This document shows positions 25,522 through 33,626 of a DNA stretch of 54,068 nucleotides, one piece after another (within the stretch, counting starts at the first letter, position 1; each line of letters begins with the position of its first letter). The position numbers were made by a program, and so were the translations under genes. Where the stretch lies: NCBI GenBank assembly GCA_029940535.1, contig JAPYUM010000023.1, forward strand, positions 1 to 54,068. Direction: 5' to 3'. Origin of the DNA: Vicinamibacterales bacterium. Its GTDB lineage: Bacteria; Acidobacteriota; Vicinamibacteria; Vicinamibacterales; UBA8438. The notes below the pieces were generated by a model. It did no database searches. It saw nothing but the letters and a program-made list of their open reading frames with translations, and had not been told where the DNA came from.

Positions 25522-27300
25522 ATGCCTCGTGCTTCGAGACCCGTTCTTCGAACGGTGGTCATCCTCGCCGTCGCCCTCTCTTGGTGGTCGGTTCCAACGT
25601 TCGCGCAAGCCCCGGCGTCCGACAGCTTTGTTCCGGTCACCGACGCCATGCTGCACAACCCCGCCCCGGAAGATTGGTTGATGTGGCGCCGGACCCTCGA
25701 TGGTTGGGGCTACAGCCCGCTGGACCAGATCACTCGCGACAACGTGGGCGACCTGCGCATGGTGTGGACCCGGGCGATGAACCGAGGCAATCAACAGGGC
25801 ACGCCACTCGCGTACCGTGGCGTGCTCTACATGCCGAACCCGGGTGACGTGATCCAGGCGATTGACGCCGCGACCGGCGACCTGATTTGGGAGCACCGCC
25901 GCGAACTACCGGACGACCTCATGGAACACATGGGGGGACTGGTGACGACCAAGCGAGCCATCGCGATCCACGGGAATGTGATTCTCGATACCACCGGTGA
26001 CGACTTCCTGATGGCACTCGATGCCTCAACCGGTGAGATGGCGTGGGAAACGCAGATCCTCGACTACCGGGTCAACCCGGCACTGCAAACAGCGGGGCCA
26101 ATCGTGGCCGACGGCAAGGTGATTTCGGGACGAAGCTGCCGAGGCACCGCGACCGCCGATGCCTGCGTCATCACGGCTCATGACGCCGCTACCGGGGCCG
26201 AGCTCTGGCGGCGGCGGACGATTCCGGGGCCGGGCGAACCGGGCGACGAGACGTGGGGTGGGGTCCCGTTCGAAGACCGGAAACATGTCGGCACCTGGAT
26301 GGTGCCGAGCTACGACCCCGAGTTGAAGCTCATCTATATCGGCACCTCCGTCACCTCACCGGCGCCGAAGTTCATGCTCGGCGGGGCCGACAACGCGCAC
26401 CTGTATCACAACTCGACGTTGGCGCTCGATGTCGAGACCGGCGAGATCGTCTGGTACTACCAGCATCTGAACGACAACTGGGATCTCGACCATCCGTACG
26501 AGCGGCTCTTGATCGATACCGCGGTGACCCCCGACGCCTCGGCGGTCAGCTGGATCAACCCCCGACTCCGACCGGGCGAGGTCCGAAAAGTGATGACCGG
26601 TATTCCGGGCAAGACCGGGGTGGTCTACACGCTGGACCGAGAGACCGGGGAGTTCTTGTGGGCCACACCGACGGTGGCGCAGAACGTCATCAACGACATC
26701 GATGGCGCGACGGGTGAGGTGACGGAGAACCCCGAGCTCATCTTCACCGCCTTGGGTCAGGAACTGCTGGCTTGCCCGAGCTGGGCCGGCGGCAAGGACT
26801 GGGAGGCCGGCGCCTACAGTCCCTTGACCCACACCATGTATTTTCCGCTCCGTAACGCGTGCCAGCGTCTGCTGACCACCACCGAGGGCGGGAACGCCAC
26901 CTACGCGCTCGCCGCACGCCACCAACTGGCCCCTGGCACCGACCAACTCGGCACTGTGCGGGCCATTTCTGTCGACACCGGACGAACCGACTGGCTGTAT
27001 GAACAACGGGCGGCCACCATGTCGCTCGTGGCGACGGGAGGCGGGCTGCTGTTTGGCGGCGACACCAACGGGCGGTTCCGTGCGTTCGACCAGAACACCG
27101 GCGCCATCCTGTGGCAAATCAACTTGGGCTCACCCGTCAGTGGCTACCCGATTACGTTCGCCGTCGACGGGCGGCAGTATGTGGCGGTGAGTACCGGGAC
27201 CGCCGGCAACGCCTCGATCAACCTTCGGATGACGCCCGAATTGCGGCCAAGCGCCGGCAACAACCTCTTCGTCTTCGCCCTGCCGGAGTCCAATCGATGA
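25522..27300 (+). CDS. PQQ-dependent dehydrogenase, methanol/ethanol family-like
   Basis: Periplasmic quinoprotein of 592 aa. GGGAG seven nt before the ATG at 25522 and a signal peptide (TVVILAVALSWWSVPTFAQ) set the start. Propeller motifs are [20 protein letters not shown], the LALDVETGEIVWYYQHLNDN strand followed by WDLDH where the catalytic Asp of this class lies, CPSWAGGKDWEAGAYSPLTH (close to the GGxxW motif of methanol dehydrogenases) and a final AFDQNTGAILWQINLGSPVS blade. No heme motif is present. It is distinct from the PQQ enzymes at 396 and 22070, so the genome probably has several periplasmic oxidases of different specificity. Confidence 0.9.
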   Translation: MPRASRPVLRTVVILAVALSWWSVPTFAQAPASDSFVPVTDAMLHNPAPEDWLMWRRTLDGWGYSPLDQITRDNVGDLRMVWTRAMNRGNQQGTPLAYRGVLYMPNPGDVIQAIDAATGDLIWEHRRELPDDLMEHMGGLVTTKRAIAIHGNVILDTTGDDFLMALDASTGEMAWETQILDYRVNPALQTAGPIVADGKVISGRSCRGTATADACVITAHDAATGAELWRRRTIPGPGEPGDETWGGVPFEDRKHVGTWMVPSYDPELKLIYIGTSVTSPAPKFMLGGADNAHLYHNSTLALDVETGEIVWYYQHLNDNWDLDHPYERLLIDTAVTPDASAVSWINPRLRPGEVRKVMTGIPGKTGVVYTLDRETGEFLWATPTVAQNVINDIDGATGEVTENPELIFTALGQELLACPSWAGGKDWEAGAYSPLTHTMYFPLRNACQRLLTTTEGGNATYALAARHQLAPGTDQLGTVRAISVDTGRTDWLYEQRAATMSLVATGGGLLFGGDTNGRFRAFDQNTGAILWQINLGSPVSGYPITFAVDGRQYVAVSTGTAGNASINLRMTPELRPSAGNNLFVFALPESNR

Positions 27301-27347
27301 ACGCCTGCGAGCGGGGCCCAAACCACACCGTCCGGGGTGGGGGCTGG

Positions 27348-27363
27348 CGGGTCTGAAGACCCG
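27348..27363. terminator. Hairpin between convergent genes
   Basis: CGGGTCT-GA-AGACCCG is a perfect 7 bp hairpin located between the PQQ gene ending at 27300 and the VWFA gene ending at 27420. It resembles the dispersed hairpins elsewhere in the window and may end transcription in both directions. There is no T-run. Confidence 0.5.
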
Positions 27364-27419
27364 CGCCTACGTCGAGCTTGGCGGACGGGGTGGATCGTGA
27401 GGGGAGTCGCGAACGAAGG

Positions 27420-28418
27420 TCAGCGGACCATGATGGGACGGGATGGCGTGCTCCGAACGCGATGCCGGCGGCGGGTCACCTTGACCTCGACTTCCTCAGG
27501 TGGGATCAACCCCACGGGGCGCGCGTAGGTCACCAGATACTGGTTGCTGATCTCGTTGGCCATTTGCGCCAACAACTTCGGCACGGCCGAGGTCGTTCCC
27601 AGCTCCTCGCGCCCACCGCCGGTCACCTTGGGCAATTGCTGCAGCAACGACGCGCGATCGCGATCCCCCGAATCCTGCATGAGCGCGCCTCTCGTGGCAG
27701 TCGAGAAGCCCGGCGTGGTGGCGAACTGCGGGATGCCGACGTCGCGCACGACCAGCGAGTGAACTGCGACCATCGTCTCCTTCAGCACCTCCAGCACGAA
27801 CCTGTAGTCCAATCCGGTACCGCCGCGCGGAGAAATCGGTGTATCGCCCTGCCGGCCCAGGCTCACCCGAGACATCTGGGTATTCGCTCCTTCAGAGGTA
27901 AGGAGCACGATGATCGGCCGGATGGCGCCGCGACGGTCCAGATCGGCCGCCGTCTGCGCGAGAGCGTTCAGTAGATACGAGCTGGTCTCGGAGAACGGCG
28001 CATACAGGGACGCTTCCTCCAAAAGCACGTCTTTGTTTGTCGTAAAGTCCACGATATTCGTCACGTGCTCGCCGAAGGTCGACAGGGCGATCTGCTGACC
28101 GTCCGGGAGGCTGTTGATGAGTTCGGCGAGACCGTTCCGCACGTGGGACAGGTTCCGGGCGAACCCCCGACTGTCGTCAACCAGGATCGCCACCTGCATC
28201 GGTACGTCGGCGGGCTCGACGCGTAGCACCTCCCGCCGCTCTCCATCTTCCTCGATGACGAACTCGTCAGCCGTCAGGTCGGTGACCGGGTCCCCACTCC
28301 GGAGCACGCTGACAAACAGCGACTGCTGGAGTATCTGGGCCGCAAGCTCGGCCCTAGAGCCAACCACAAAGGTAGACGCCATCACCGCTGCGACGAGGAG
28401 CGTTCGATCAGCTCTCAT
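27420..28418 (-). CDS. VWFA-domain protein of the acidobacterial type, secreted
   Basis: Exported protein of 332 aa with signal peptide ending near SRAELAAQ. The N-terminal beta domain (VTDLTADEFVIEEDGERREV) precedes a von Willebrand A domain from about residue 75 (VPMQVAILVDDSRGFARN) to 265. This matches the Acidobacteria-specific VWFA-related family (TIGR03436 type), which is abundant in that phylum. The metal site DxSxS is degenerate here: DDSRG has the first Asp and Ser but Gly in place of the last Ser, so metal-dependent ligand binding may be weak. GGAGAAGCC precedes the ATG and a TATAAT lies 74 nt upstream. Confidence 0.85.
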   Translation of the reverse strand: MRADRTLLVAAVMASTFVVGSRAELAAQILQQSLFVSVLRSGDPVTDLTADEFVIEEDGERREVLRVEPADVPMQVAILVDDSRGFARNLSHVRNGLAELINSLPDGQQIALSTFGEHVTNIVDFTTNKDVLLEEASLYAPFSETSSYLLNALAQTAADLDRRGAIRPIIVLLTSEGANTQMSRVSLGRQGDTPISPRGGTGLDYRFVLEVLKETMVAVHSLVVRDVGIPQFATTPGFSTATRGALMQDSGDRDRASLLQQLPKVTGGGREELGTTSAVPKLLAQMANEISNQYLVTYARPVGLIPPEEVEVKVTRRRHRVRSTPSRPIMVR

Positions 28419-28491
28419 GGCTTCGCTTCTCCACCCCCCGCGCGGAATTCCGCGCCGTCTGGAGCATGACGACCTGTGGCCGAGTGACGCG

Positions 28492-28497
28492 ATTATA
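28492..28497 (-). promoter_or_regulatory. Possible -10 box for the VWFA gene
   Basis: A perfect TATAAT on the minus strand, 74 nt upstream of the VWFA gene ATG, in the gap after the FAH-family gene. No convincing -35 is present. Confidence 0.3.
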
Positions 28498-28529
28498 CCC
28501 TGGCGTAGCCGTGTCCGGTCGTCCCCGAT

Positions 28530-29303
28530 TCACGCCGCCTCGTAGCGGTTCCGCAAGGTGCCGACCCCGTCTATCGTCACCTCGACGGTGGTACCCGGTT
28601 TCATCGACCCGACACCCACAGAGGTGCCGCAGCAGATGACATCGCCGGGGTGCAGGGTCATGTCTCGTGACAGCCGGCTCACGATCCGCGCCGGCCCCAT
28701 GAACAGGTCGCTGACTGGGTAGTTCTGACGCTCCTGGTCCTTGTATACGGTGCGAATGGAGAGCGTCGTCGGGTCGAGTCCCGTCGCGACAACCGGTCCG
28801 AACACCCCGAACGTGTCGAAGCTCTTGGCCCGCGTCCATTGTTGAAACGTCGGATCTTGCATCGTGATGCCCGCAGCGGTCACGTCGTTAATGCAGGTAT
28901 AGCCAAAAATGTATCGAGCGCTGTCGGCTTCCGGCGCTGCGCGGCAAACGGTGCCGATGACAATCCCGAGCTCGCCCTCGAACACCACCTTGCCGTCATA
29001 GGATGCCGGCTTCCGAATGGTCTCACCGGTGGCAAGATACGAACCGTTAGCCTTGATGAAGTACAGCGGCTCGGGCGGCTCTACCTGACCGAGCTTCTCG
29101 GCCATCGCCCGTGAATTGTTCCAGAGGGCCACCATCTTGCCAGCCGCGGTCGGCGTCAGCGTGGTCACCTGCCCGAGACGCAGACGGGCACCGGTAGGGC
29201 TCGGAGTGGCGAACATGTCACCCTCGTACACGTCTATCGTGTCTTCGGCCAATGTCCCGAATCCAACGGTCCCCTCATATTCAAAGCGCATCCATTGCGT
29301 CAT
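28530..29303 (-). CDS. Fumarylacetoacetate hydrolase-family protein
   Basis: Cytoplasmic enzyme of 257 aa in the FAH superfamily, which hydrolyses or isomerises beta-diketo and 2-oxo-diene acids with a divalent metal. The metal ligands are Glu109 and Glu111 in FEGELGIVIG and Asp140 in CINDVTAAG, and GDVICCGTSVGVGSMKPGT is the conserved C-terminal segment. Its size resembles single-domain HpaG- or YcgM-type members. Together with the HpcH/HpaI aldolase it suggests catabolism of an aromatic or sugar-derived 2-oxo acid, but the genes are 25 kb apart, so a common pathway is only an idea. Confidence 0.9.
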   Translation of the reverse strand: MTQWMRFEYEGTVGFGTLAEDTIDVYEGDMFATPSPTGARLRLGQVTTLTPTAAGKMVALWNNSRAMAEKLGQVEPPEPLYFIKANGSYLATGETIRKPASYDGKVVFEGELGIVIGTVCRAAPEADSARYIFGYTCINDVTAAGITMQDPTFQQWTRAKSFDTFGVFGPVVATGLDPTTLSIRTVYKDQERQNYPVSDLFMGPARIVSRLSRDMTLHPGDVICCGTSVGVGSMKPGTTVEVTIDGVGTLRNRYEAA

Positions 29304-29397
29304 TCGACCCTACCCTCCTTGCTCCAACTCCCGGCGGCTCGCCACAGGCTGCTAGCATATCCCCTGACTACTGCACTCGCTTCCTGGGAGGCCATCG

Positions 29398-30756
29398 GTG
29401 ACCCTGGCTCGAACCACGCTCACACTCGCCTTGGTGACGACCGTCACGGTCGGTCTGTCGGCCCAGACCGACTGGCCGCAGTTTCGCGGCCTGCAGGGCG
29501 GGATCGCCGAGAACGACCCCGCGCTGCCGGAGACGTGGGGCCCTGACGAGAACATCGTCTGGCGAATCGACGTTCCTGGCCGTGGGTGGAGTTCTCCGAT
29601 CGTCTGGGGCGACCACGTGTTCATCACCTCGGTCGTCAACACGTCCGGCGTGGAGACCCCGCTCAAACCGCTCAGCCAGTATCAGTCCCGATCGTTCGAC
29701 GGCCCTATGACCGGGGCCGATCTCGAGACGCCCTCGGTGCCGCTGCGCTGGATGCTCTACGACGTGGACTTCGAGACCGGCGTGATTCGCTGGGAACGCA
29801 CCCTGCACACGGCGACGCCCGACTCCAAGCACGAAAAGAACAGCTATGCCTCGGAAACCCCGGTCACCGACGGAAACCGCGTCTATGTCTATCTGGGCTA
29901 CGTCGGCCTGTTCGCATTCGACCTCGACGGCACCCAGCTCTGGCACACGCCAATGGACGCGCCCGAGATGCGCGAAGGCTGGGGGACGGCCTCGTCGCCG
30001 GTGGTACACGGCGACCGGCTCTTTCTGGTCAATGACAGTCTTGCGCAGTCGTTCGTCGCCGCCTACGACACCGCCACCGGATCGGAATTGTGGCGGGTTG
30101 ACCGTGACGAGGCGTCCAACTGGTCCACCCCGTTCGTCTGGGAGAACGACGTCCGCACCGAGGTCGTCACCACGGGGACGGGCGGTGTGCGGTCGTATGA
30201 CCTCGATGGCCGCTACCTCTGGGGACTCGAAGGCATGTCGTCGATTCATGTGGCCACCCCGTTCACCAGACACGGACTGCTCTACATCAACTCGGGCTAC
30301 ACGGCAGACCCGAACCGACCCGTCTACGCCATTCGACCCGGGGCGGCTGGCCACATCTCACTGCCGGAGGGCGCGACGAGCAATGACTATGTGGTCTGGT
30401 CTCACCCCACGCTAGGGTCCTACAATCCGTCGGCGCTGGTCTACGGCGACTATCACTACACGTTGCTCGACCGCGGCATCTTGATTTGCCATGATGCCCG
30501 GACCGGAGCCGAGGTGTACCCACGCCAGCGCGTGTCTCGCGGGGGCACACTGTTCACGGCGTCGCCGTGGGCCTACAACGGGAAGATCTTCGCCATCAGC
30601 GAGGACGGCGACACCTACGTGGTGAAGGCGGGACCTGAATTCGAGCTATTGGGTACGAACGCGCTGAATGAGTGGACACTGGCGACACCGGCCATCGCCA
30701 ACGGCAGTCTGATCGTACGGACGGTGTCGAACCTCTATCGCATCTCAGAGGGATAA
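29398..30756 (+). CDS. Secreted PQQ-like beta-propeller protein
   Basis: Exported protein of 452 aa starting at a GTG with GGGAGG six nt upstream. The signal peptide (LTLALVTTVTVGLSAQ) leads into DWPQFRGLQGGIAEN, the usual start of PQQ-like (BamB-like) propellers in environmental bacteria. Blades include GRGWSSPIVWGDHVFITSVV, YDVDFETGVIRWERTLHTA, FAAYDTATGSELWRVDRD-like (AAYDTATGSELWRV) and SYDLDGRYLWGLEGM. It lacks the WDYD region of true quinoprotein dehydrogenases, so it probably does not bind PQQ and acts as a scaffold. The gene stands alone between divergent and convergent neighbours. A similar gene lies at 44942. Confidence 0.87.
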   Translation: MTLARTTLTLALVTTVTVGLSAQTDWPQFRGLQGGIAENDPALPETWGPDENIVWRIDVPGRGWSSPIVWGDHVFITSVVNTSGVETPLKPLSQYQSRSFDGPMTGADLETPSVPLRWMLYDVDFETGVIRWERTLHTATPDSKHEKNSYASETPVTDGNRVYVYLGYVGLFAFDLDGTQLWHTPMDAPEMREGWGTASSPVVHGDRLFLVNDSLAQSFVAAYDTATGSELWRVDRDEASNWSTPFVWENDVRTEVVTTGTGGVRSYDLDGRYLWGLEGMSSIHVATPFTRHGLLYINSGYTADPNRPVYAIRPGAAGHISLPEGATSNDYVVWSHPTLGSYNPSALVYGDYHYTLLDRGILICHDARTGAEVYPRQRVSRGGTLFTASPWAYNGKIFAISEDGDTYVVKAGPEFELLGTNALNEWTLATPAIANGSLIVRTVSNLYRISEG

Positions 30757-30814
30757 CCGTGCGATCGCGCTCGGTGACCGACCCGCGTGTCCCGCCGGGG
30801 AATCGTCTCGAGTG

Positions 30815-32251
30815 TCAGCGACTACACCGCGCGGGGTATCCCGGTTCCCCATACGGCGGAGGGCTGCCAGGGGCGGTGGGTGAGGTGGCGTCCAGCCCGA
30901 GCAGGACCACTTCGAGCTCGGGAAAACGACGTCCGAGATTCCCGTAGAACACGCCTTGGGCGATGGTCAGCGGCGTCCACCGGCACTCGTTCACGTGATT
31001 CAGCTCCGCGCCCTGCTCGAGCAGGAACAACGTCAACTCCTTCGAGCCCCGCATGACAGACCCATGGAGCGCGCTATCGCCGTGCGCATCAATGGTCGTC
31101 ACCACATCGCCAAGCTCGAGCATCAACTTCACCGCGTCAAGCGCTTCTTCCTTGCTCCCAGCACTCTCGTTCGGCCACACAGCCACGCCCGCAGCGATAA
31201 GCAACGCCGTCGTGCCATCCTCATTGGTCACGAGAGGGTCAGCCCCCAGGTCAAGCAGCAGCCGCATCAAATCAAGGTCGACGACCTGCGCCGCGAGCAG
31301 AAAGGGTGTCGCGTCAATACGATTCAGCTTGTTCCGGTACCCATCTCTGGGTTCCTTCGTTTGCCGGGCATTGACGTCTGCCCCGTGTGAGACCAGCGCC
31401 TTGACCAGTTCGAGATCCGTCACCCGTCCGCTCTGCCGCGGGGATGGATTGTGCTGGTTCTTGTTCGTATTCGGCCGTCGTGTCCACACGAGTTGGTGTA
31501 GCGCCGTCCACCCCTGTTCAGAGGAATTTGGATCGGCGCCACGTTCAAGCAGACGAACCGCCAGATCGTAGTGCGCGTTGATCACGGCGGCCACCAGCGG
31601 CCCGGTCCCATCCGGAAGCGTCTGGTGTATATCTGCCCCCGCATCCAGCAAGGCGTCCACCGTGTCGATATGCCCGAGGCGCACCGCAAACATGAGTGCC
31701 GTAAAGCCGCCATCCGTCTGACCATCCACGTCAGCGCCGCCGGCGACCAGTGCCGGCACGACACTGGCGTGACGTTCGGCGGCAGCCCACATCAACGCGG
31801 TCTGTCCCCTCCAACTTTCTCGGGCCAACGGGTCGGCCCCATGTTCCAGCAAGGACACCACACTGTCGACGACACCAGTGCGCGCCGCGACCATCAGTGG
31901 CGTCTCACCAGTGGGCGAGGCCTGATTGGGGTCAGCACCTGACTCCAACAGCAGTTGGACAGCCGCGACATGGCCGCCTCGACTGGCCAACGCCAAGGCC
32001 GTCACACCAAAACGGTTCGTCGTGTTTGCGTCGACGCCTTGGTCGAGCTCCCGCTGCAGGGACACGACATCGCCACGATGCGCCGCCTGATGTAGTGCCA
32101 TCTCACCATTGGCGCTATCTGAGGCTGCTGACTGCGCTCTCGCGTGCTTAGAGACACCCCCTAGGCAGGCAACCGTCAGGACGGCAATCACGGCAGGTTT
32201 CAGACCTGCTGTACGCCTCCACGACCGTCGCACGTCGAAACACTCAGTCAT
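30815..32251 (-). CDS. Secreted ankyrin-repeat protein
   Basis: Exported protein of 478 aa with a signal peptide (AVIAVLTVACLGGVSKHARA). The rest is a run of about ten ankyrin repeats, such as FGVTALALASRGGHVAAVQL, TGETPLMVAARTGVVDSVVS, GFTALMFAVRLGHIDTVDAL and DGTTALLIAAGVAV. The C-terminus turns proline-rich. Ankyrin arrays bind proteins. It starts 22 nt after the DUF1552 gene and is the last gene of the long minus-strand run. DUF1592/DUF1552/ankyrin triplets occur in Acidobacteriota and Planctomycetota (from memory), so the three may act together. Confidence 0.87.
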   Translation of the reverse strand: MTECFDVRRSWRRTAGLKPAVIAVLTVACLGGVSKHARAQSAASDSANGEMALHQAAHRGDVVSLQRELDQGVDANTTNRFGVTALALASRGGHVAAVQLLLESGADPNQASPTGETPLMVAARTGVVDSVVSLLEHGADPLARESWRGQTALMWAAAERHASVVPALVAGGADVDGQTDGGFTALMFAVRLGHIDTVDALLDAGADIHQTLPDGTGPLVAAVINAHYDLAVRLLERGADPNSSEQGWTALHQLVWTRRPNTNKNQHNPSPRQSGRVTDLELVKALVSHGADVNARQTKEPRDGYRNKLNRIDATPFLLAAQVVDLDLMRLLLDLGADPLVTNEDGTTALLIAAGVAVWPNESAGSKEEALDAVKLMLELGDVVTTIDAHGDSALHGSVMRGSKELTLFLLEQGAELNHVNECRWTPLTIAQGVFYGNLGRRFPELEVVLLGLDATSPTAPGSPPPYGEPGYPARCSR

Positions 32252-32273
32252 TTACGCAATCTGAGTAGTTCAT

Positions 32274-33626
32274 TTAGATGTCTGCCAACGCCGACAGTTC
32301 CACAAGCCGCCCGGTGCTGTCACCCAACCCGTCATCAAGTCGAACACCCGCCTTGTCAAGCTGACTCACGAGCAGGTTCGTCATTGGCGTATCGCGCGGG
32401 TATTGGAGGTGACGCCCTCCCTCGAGCTGCCCCGCCCCCCCGCCAACCAGCAGCAACGGCAGATCAAAGTGCAGGTGTTTGTTGCTGTCACTCAACGACG
32501 CGCCATACATGAGCAAGGAATGGTCAAGGAGCGAACCATCCCCATCCGGCGTGTTCTCCAGCTCATCAAGAAAGTGCCTGAACAGCGACACGTGGTAGGT
32601 GTTGATCTTGGCAAGCTGCGAAAGTCGTGTCGTGTCGTAACGATGGTGTGACAACCCATGGTGCGAGTCAGGAATCCCGATCTCCGGATAAGCACGCCCA
32701 TTGAGCTCACGCCCCAGCATGAAGGTAAACACGCGAGTCAAATCAACCTGATACGCCAAGGCCATCAGGTCGAACATCAGCTCGACGTGCTCCTGATACG
32801 ACTCCGGAATGCCGACTGGTCGCTCGAGTTCGGGCAACTCCGTATCGTTCTGTTCCGAGAGCTGAATTCGACGTTCAATCGCCCGAACCGCATCGAGGTA
32901 CTGGGTCACGCGAGCTCGATCACTCGAACCCACCTCACGCTGCAACCGCGCCAGGTCACTGGTGATGGCATCGAGAATGCTGCGGTCTTTTTGAAATTCT
33001 AATCGCCGGTTGGCCGGTGAACCACCTTCACCAAAGAGCCGCTCAAAGATGACACGCGGATTGTTTTGCATCGGCAGCGGCGTCGTGGCATCCCGCCACG
33101 CGATGGTGTTCATGTAGATGCAGCTGTATCCGTTATCGCAACTCCCAACGAGAAAGTCCTGATCGATGGCGAGCTCCAGTGAACTGAGCGGCGTGGTACG
33201 CCCAAGCTGGTCCGCGGCAATCTGATCGGCCGTCTTCCCGGCGCGAACATCCGCGCCTTCTGTTTCACGGGGATGCACACCGTTCAACCATGTGGCGGTC
33301 GCACGTGTGTGCTCGCCGTTCCCGTCCCCAAGCGCCTCAGCCTGACCTTGTGCCAACCCGCTGACCACAACCGTCTGTCCTCGATACGGTGCAAGCGGGC
33401 TCAGTGTCGTCGATAGTTCGAGCGACCCCGTGGTCGCGGGTGTCCATGCATCCATCGCCATCCCGTTTGGACTGTAGACCCAGCCCAGACGCCGGACCGG
33501 CTCCGCCGCCCGGCCGGAAATGCCAGACAACGCGGGCACCATCGCTTCGAGCATCGGGAGCGCCAGCGTCGCGCCCACACCACGCAACACGGTTCGACGC
33601 GCGAGGGTCTTCTTCGAAATGATCAT
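32274..33626 (-). CDS. DUF1552 family protein, Tat-type signal
   Basis: Exported protein of 450 aa. The start at 33626 has GAGGAGA upstream and its ATG overlaps the stop of the DUF1592 gene by 4 nt. The N-terminus (LARRTVLRGVGATLALPMLE) fits a Tat signal. Family segments are RRLGWVYSPNGMAMDAWTP, VVVSGLAQGQ, GDGNGEHTRATATWLNGVHP and GASLSDSNKHLHFDLPLLLV. DUF1552 proteins are related to the DUF1501/sulfatase-like fold and are almost always next to DUF1592 proteins. The biochemical role is unknown. Confidence 0.9.
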   Translation of the reverse strand: MIISKKTLARRTVLRGVGATLALPMLEAMVPALSGISGRAAEPVRRLGWVYSPNGMAMDAWTPATTGSLELSTTLSPLAPYRGQTVVVSGLAQGQAEALGDGNGEHTRATATWLNGVHPRETEGADVRAGKTADQIAADQLGRTTPLSSLELAIDQDFLVGSCDNGYSCIYMNTIAWRDATTPLPMQNNPRVIFERLFGEGGSPANRRLEFQKDRSILDAITSDLARLQREVGSSDRARVTQYLDAVRAIERRIQLSEQNDTELPELERPVGIPESYQEHVELMFDLMALAYQVDLTRVFTFMLGRELNGRAYPEIGIPDSHHGLSHHRYDTTRLSQLAKINTYHVSLFRHFLDELENTPDGDGSLLDHSLLMYGASLSDSNKHLHFDLPLLLVGGGAGQLEGGRHLQYPRDTPMTNLLVSQLDKAGVRLDDGLGDSTGRLVELSALADI

